From Casuarius casuarius (Eukaryota > Chordata > Aves > Casuariiformes > Casuariidae), in contig PTFA01000542.1 of the NCBI GenBank assembly GCA_003342895.1, forward strand, positions 90,001-154,000: a stretch of 64,000 bases of DNA, given 5' to 3'. The translations under genes and the position numbers were made by a program. Shown piece after piece: positions 63,483-64,000 of this stretch. The notes below the pieces were generated by a model. The model worked only from the letters and a program-made list of their open reading frames with translations, did not search any database and was not told the DNA's origin. Position 1 is the first letter of the stretch. Each line of letters begins with the position of its first letter.

Positions 63483-64000
63483 TCACCTCACTTTACTCAC
63501 CTAGCCTCACTTTCTGAGCTTGCCTATGAGGTTGTTATGTGAGACAGTATCCAAAGCCTTTGTGAAGTCAAGGGAGACAACATCCACTGCTCTCCGCTCC
63601 TCTACCCAACCAGGCATCCCATTATAGAAGGCTATCAGGTTAGTTAAGCATTTCTCTTTTGTGAATCCATGCTGATTACTCTTGATCACCTTCTTGTCCT
63701 TCATGTGCCTGGAAATGGTATCCAGGATGAGCTGCTCCATCACCTTTCCAGAGATCGAGGCGAGGCTGACTGGTTTATAGTACCCTGGATCCTTCTTCTT
63801 GCCCTGGAGACTCGAGTGACATTTGCTTCCTTCTAGCAGTCCTCAGGCACTTCTGATTGCCATGACCTTTCCAAGACAATTGAGAGTGGCCTAGCAATGA
63901 TGTCTGCCAGCTTCCTCAGCATTCGTGGGTGCATCCCATCTGGTCCTATGGACTTGTGGATGTCCAGTTTGCTAAAGTGATCCCTAACCCGATCCTCCTC
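63483..64000 (-). pseudogene. CR1 ORF2, reverse transcriptase N-terminal/palm part
   Basis: Upstream in the element, frame pieces read [14 protein letters not shown] near 63925-63965, then MMEQLILDTISRHMKDKKV at about 63690-63743, then motif A VDVVSLDFTKALDTVSHN with its aspartates present. Just after KLRK come in-frame stops (TGA, TAG and TGA between about 63483 and 63515), and there are frameshifts around 63745-63880. The ORF2 is therefore broken although much of the sequence is recognisable. Confidence 0.88.

Larger units (their letters stand above)
62456..64000 (-). mobile_element. CR1 LINE, 3' end to window edge (5' part beyond window)
   Basis: The 3' end is at 62456, where the + strand reads CAGAATCCGAGAATGGTAGA followed by GGTTGGAAGGGACCTCTGGA. 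The element continues leftwards through its ORF2 for at least 1.5 kb and is still within RT coding sequence at 64000. It is the best preserved CR1 of the window and lies antisense to PAX5. Its sequence is close to the common avian CR1 families, which supports the sauropsid assignment. Confidence 0.95.

Overview
The window is vertebrate genomic DNA, almost certainly from a sauropsid (most likely a bird, possibly a crocodilian). It holds part of one gene, PAX5, the paired-box transcription factor of B-lymphocyte commitment, on the + strand. Two coding exons are clear: one at 6031-6160, matching exon 7 of the human gene, and one at 46863-46964, matching exon 8. Both have correct splice sites and phases that fit each other. 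Everything else is intron: the 3' end of intron 6 (1-6030), all of intron 7 (6161-46862, about 40.7 kb) and the first 17 kb of intron 8 (46965-64000). Exons 1-6 and the terminal exons 9-10 are not in the window. The organism call rests on the repeats: CR1 LINE remnants ending in (ATTCTATG)n-type 8-mers dominate, and I saw no Alu, L1 or B1-like sequence.

Region by region. Intron 6 is ordinary AT-rich sequence with short simple repeats. Intron 7 carries a local CpG patch near 8.0-8.2 kb and a TATA-like motif at 11.6 kb. It then has a long, 5'-extended but dead CR1 (about 12.3-15.1 kb, + strand), a GC-rich tandem repeat of about 165 bp per unit at 23.7-24.2 kb, a CR1 3' tail at 29.5 kb (- strand), and many microsatellites. 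Intron 8 carries a 10-N assembly gap beside a poly(A) run, a CR1 at 52.5-53.4 kb (+), layered old CR1/L3-like scraps at 54.3-54.5 kb and 60.4-60.6 kb, and a better preserved CR1 running off the right edge (62.46-64.0 kb, -).

How the parts work together: the two exons encode the segment from just after the partial homeodomain through the start of the C-terminal transactivation region. Exon 8 is 102 bp and symmetric (phase 1-1), so it can be skipped in frame. The introns hold several short motif clusters that could be regulatory: an inverted pair of perfect octamer motifs, palindromic homeodomain sites, an EBF-like site and a T-box-like site. These are motif observations only; no alignment was possible. 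I found no nested protein-coding gene, tRNA, rRNA or CRISPR array, and no novel multi-gene system. The most interesting items are regulatory-motif clusters and repeat biology.
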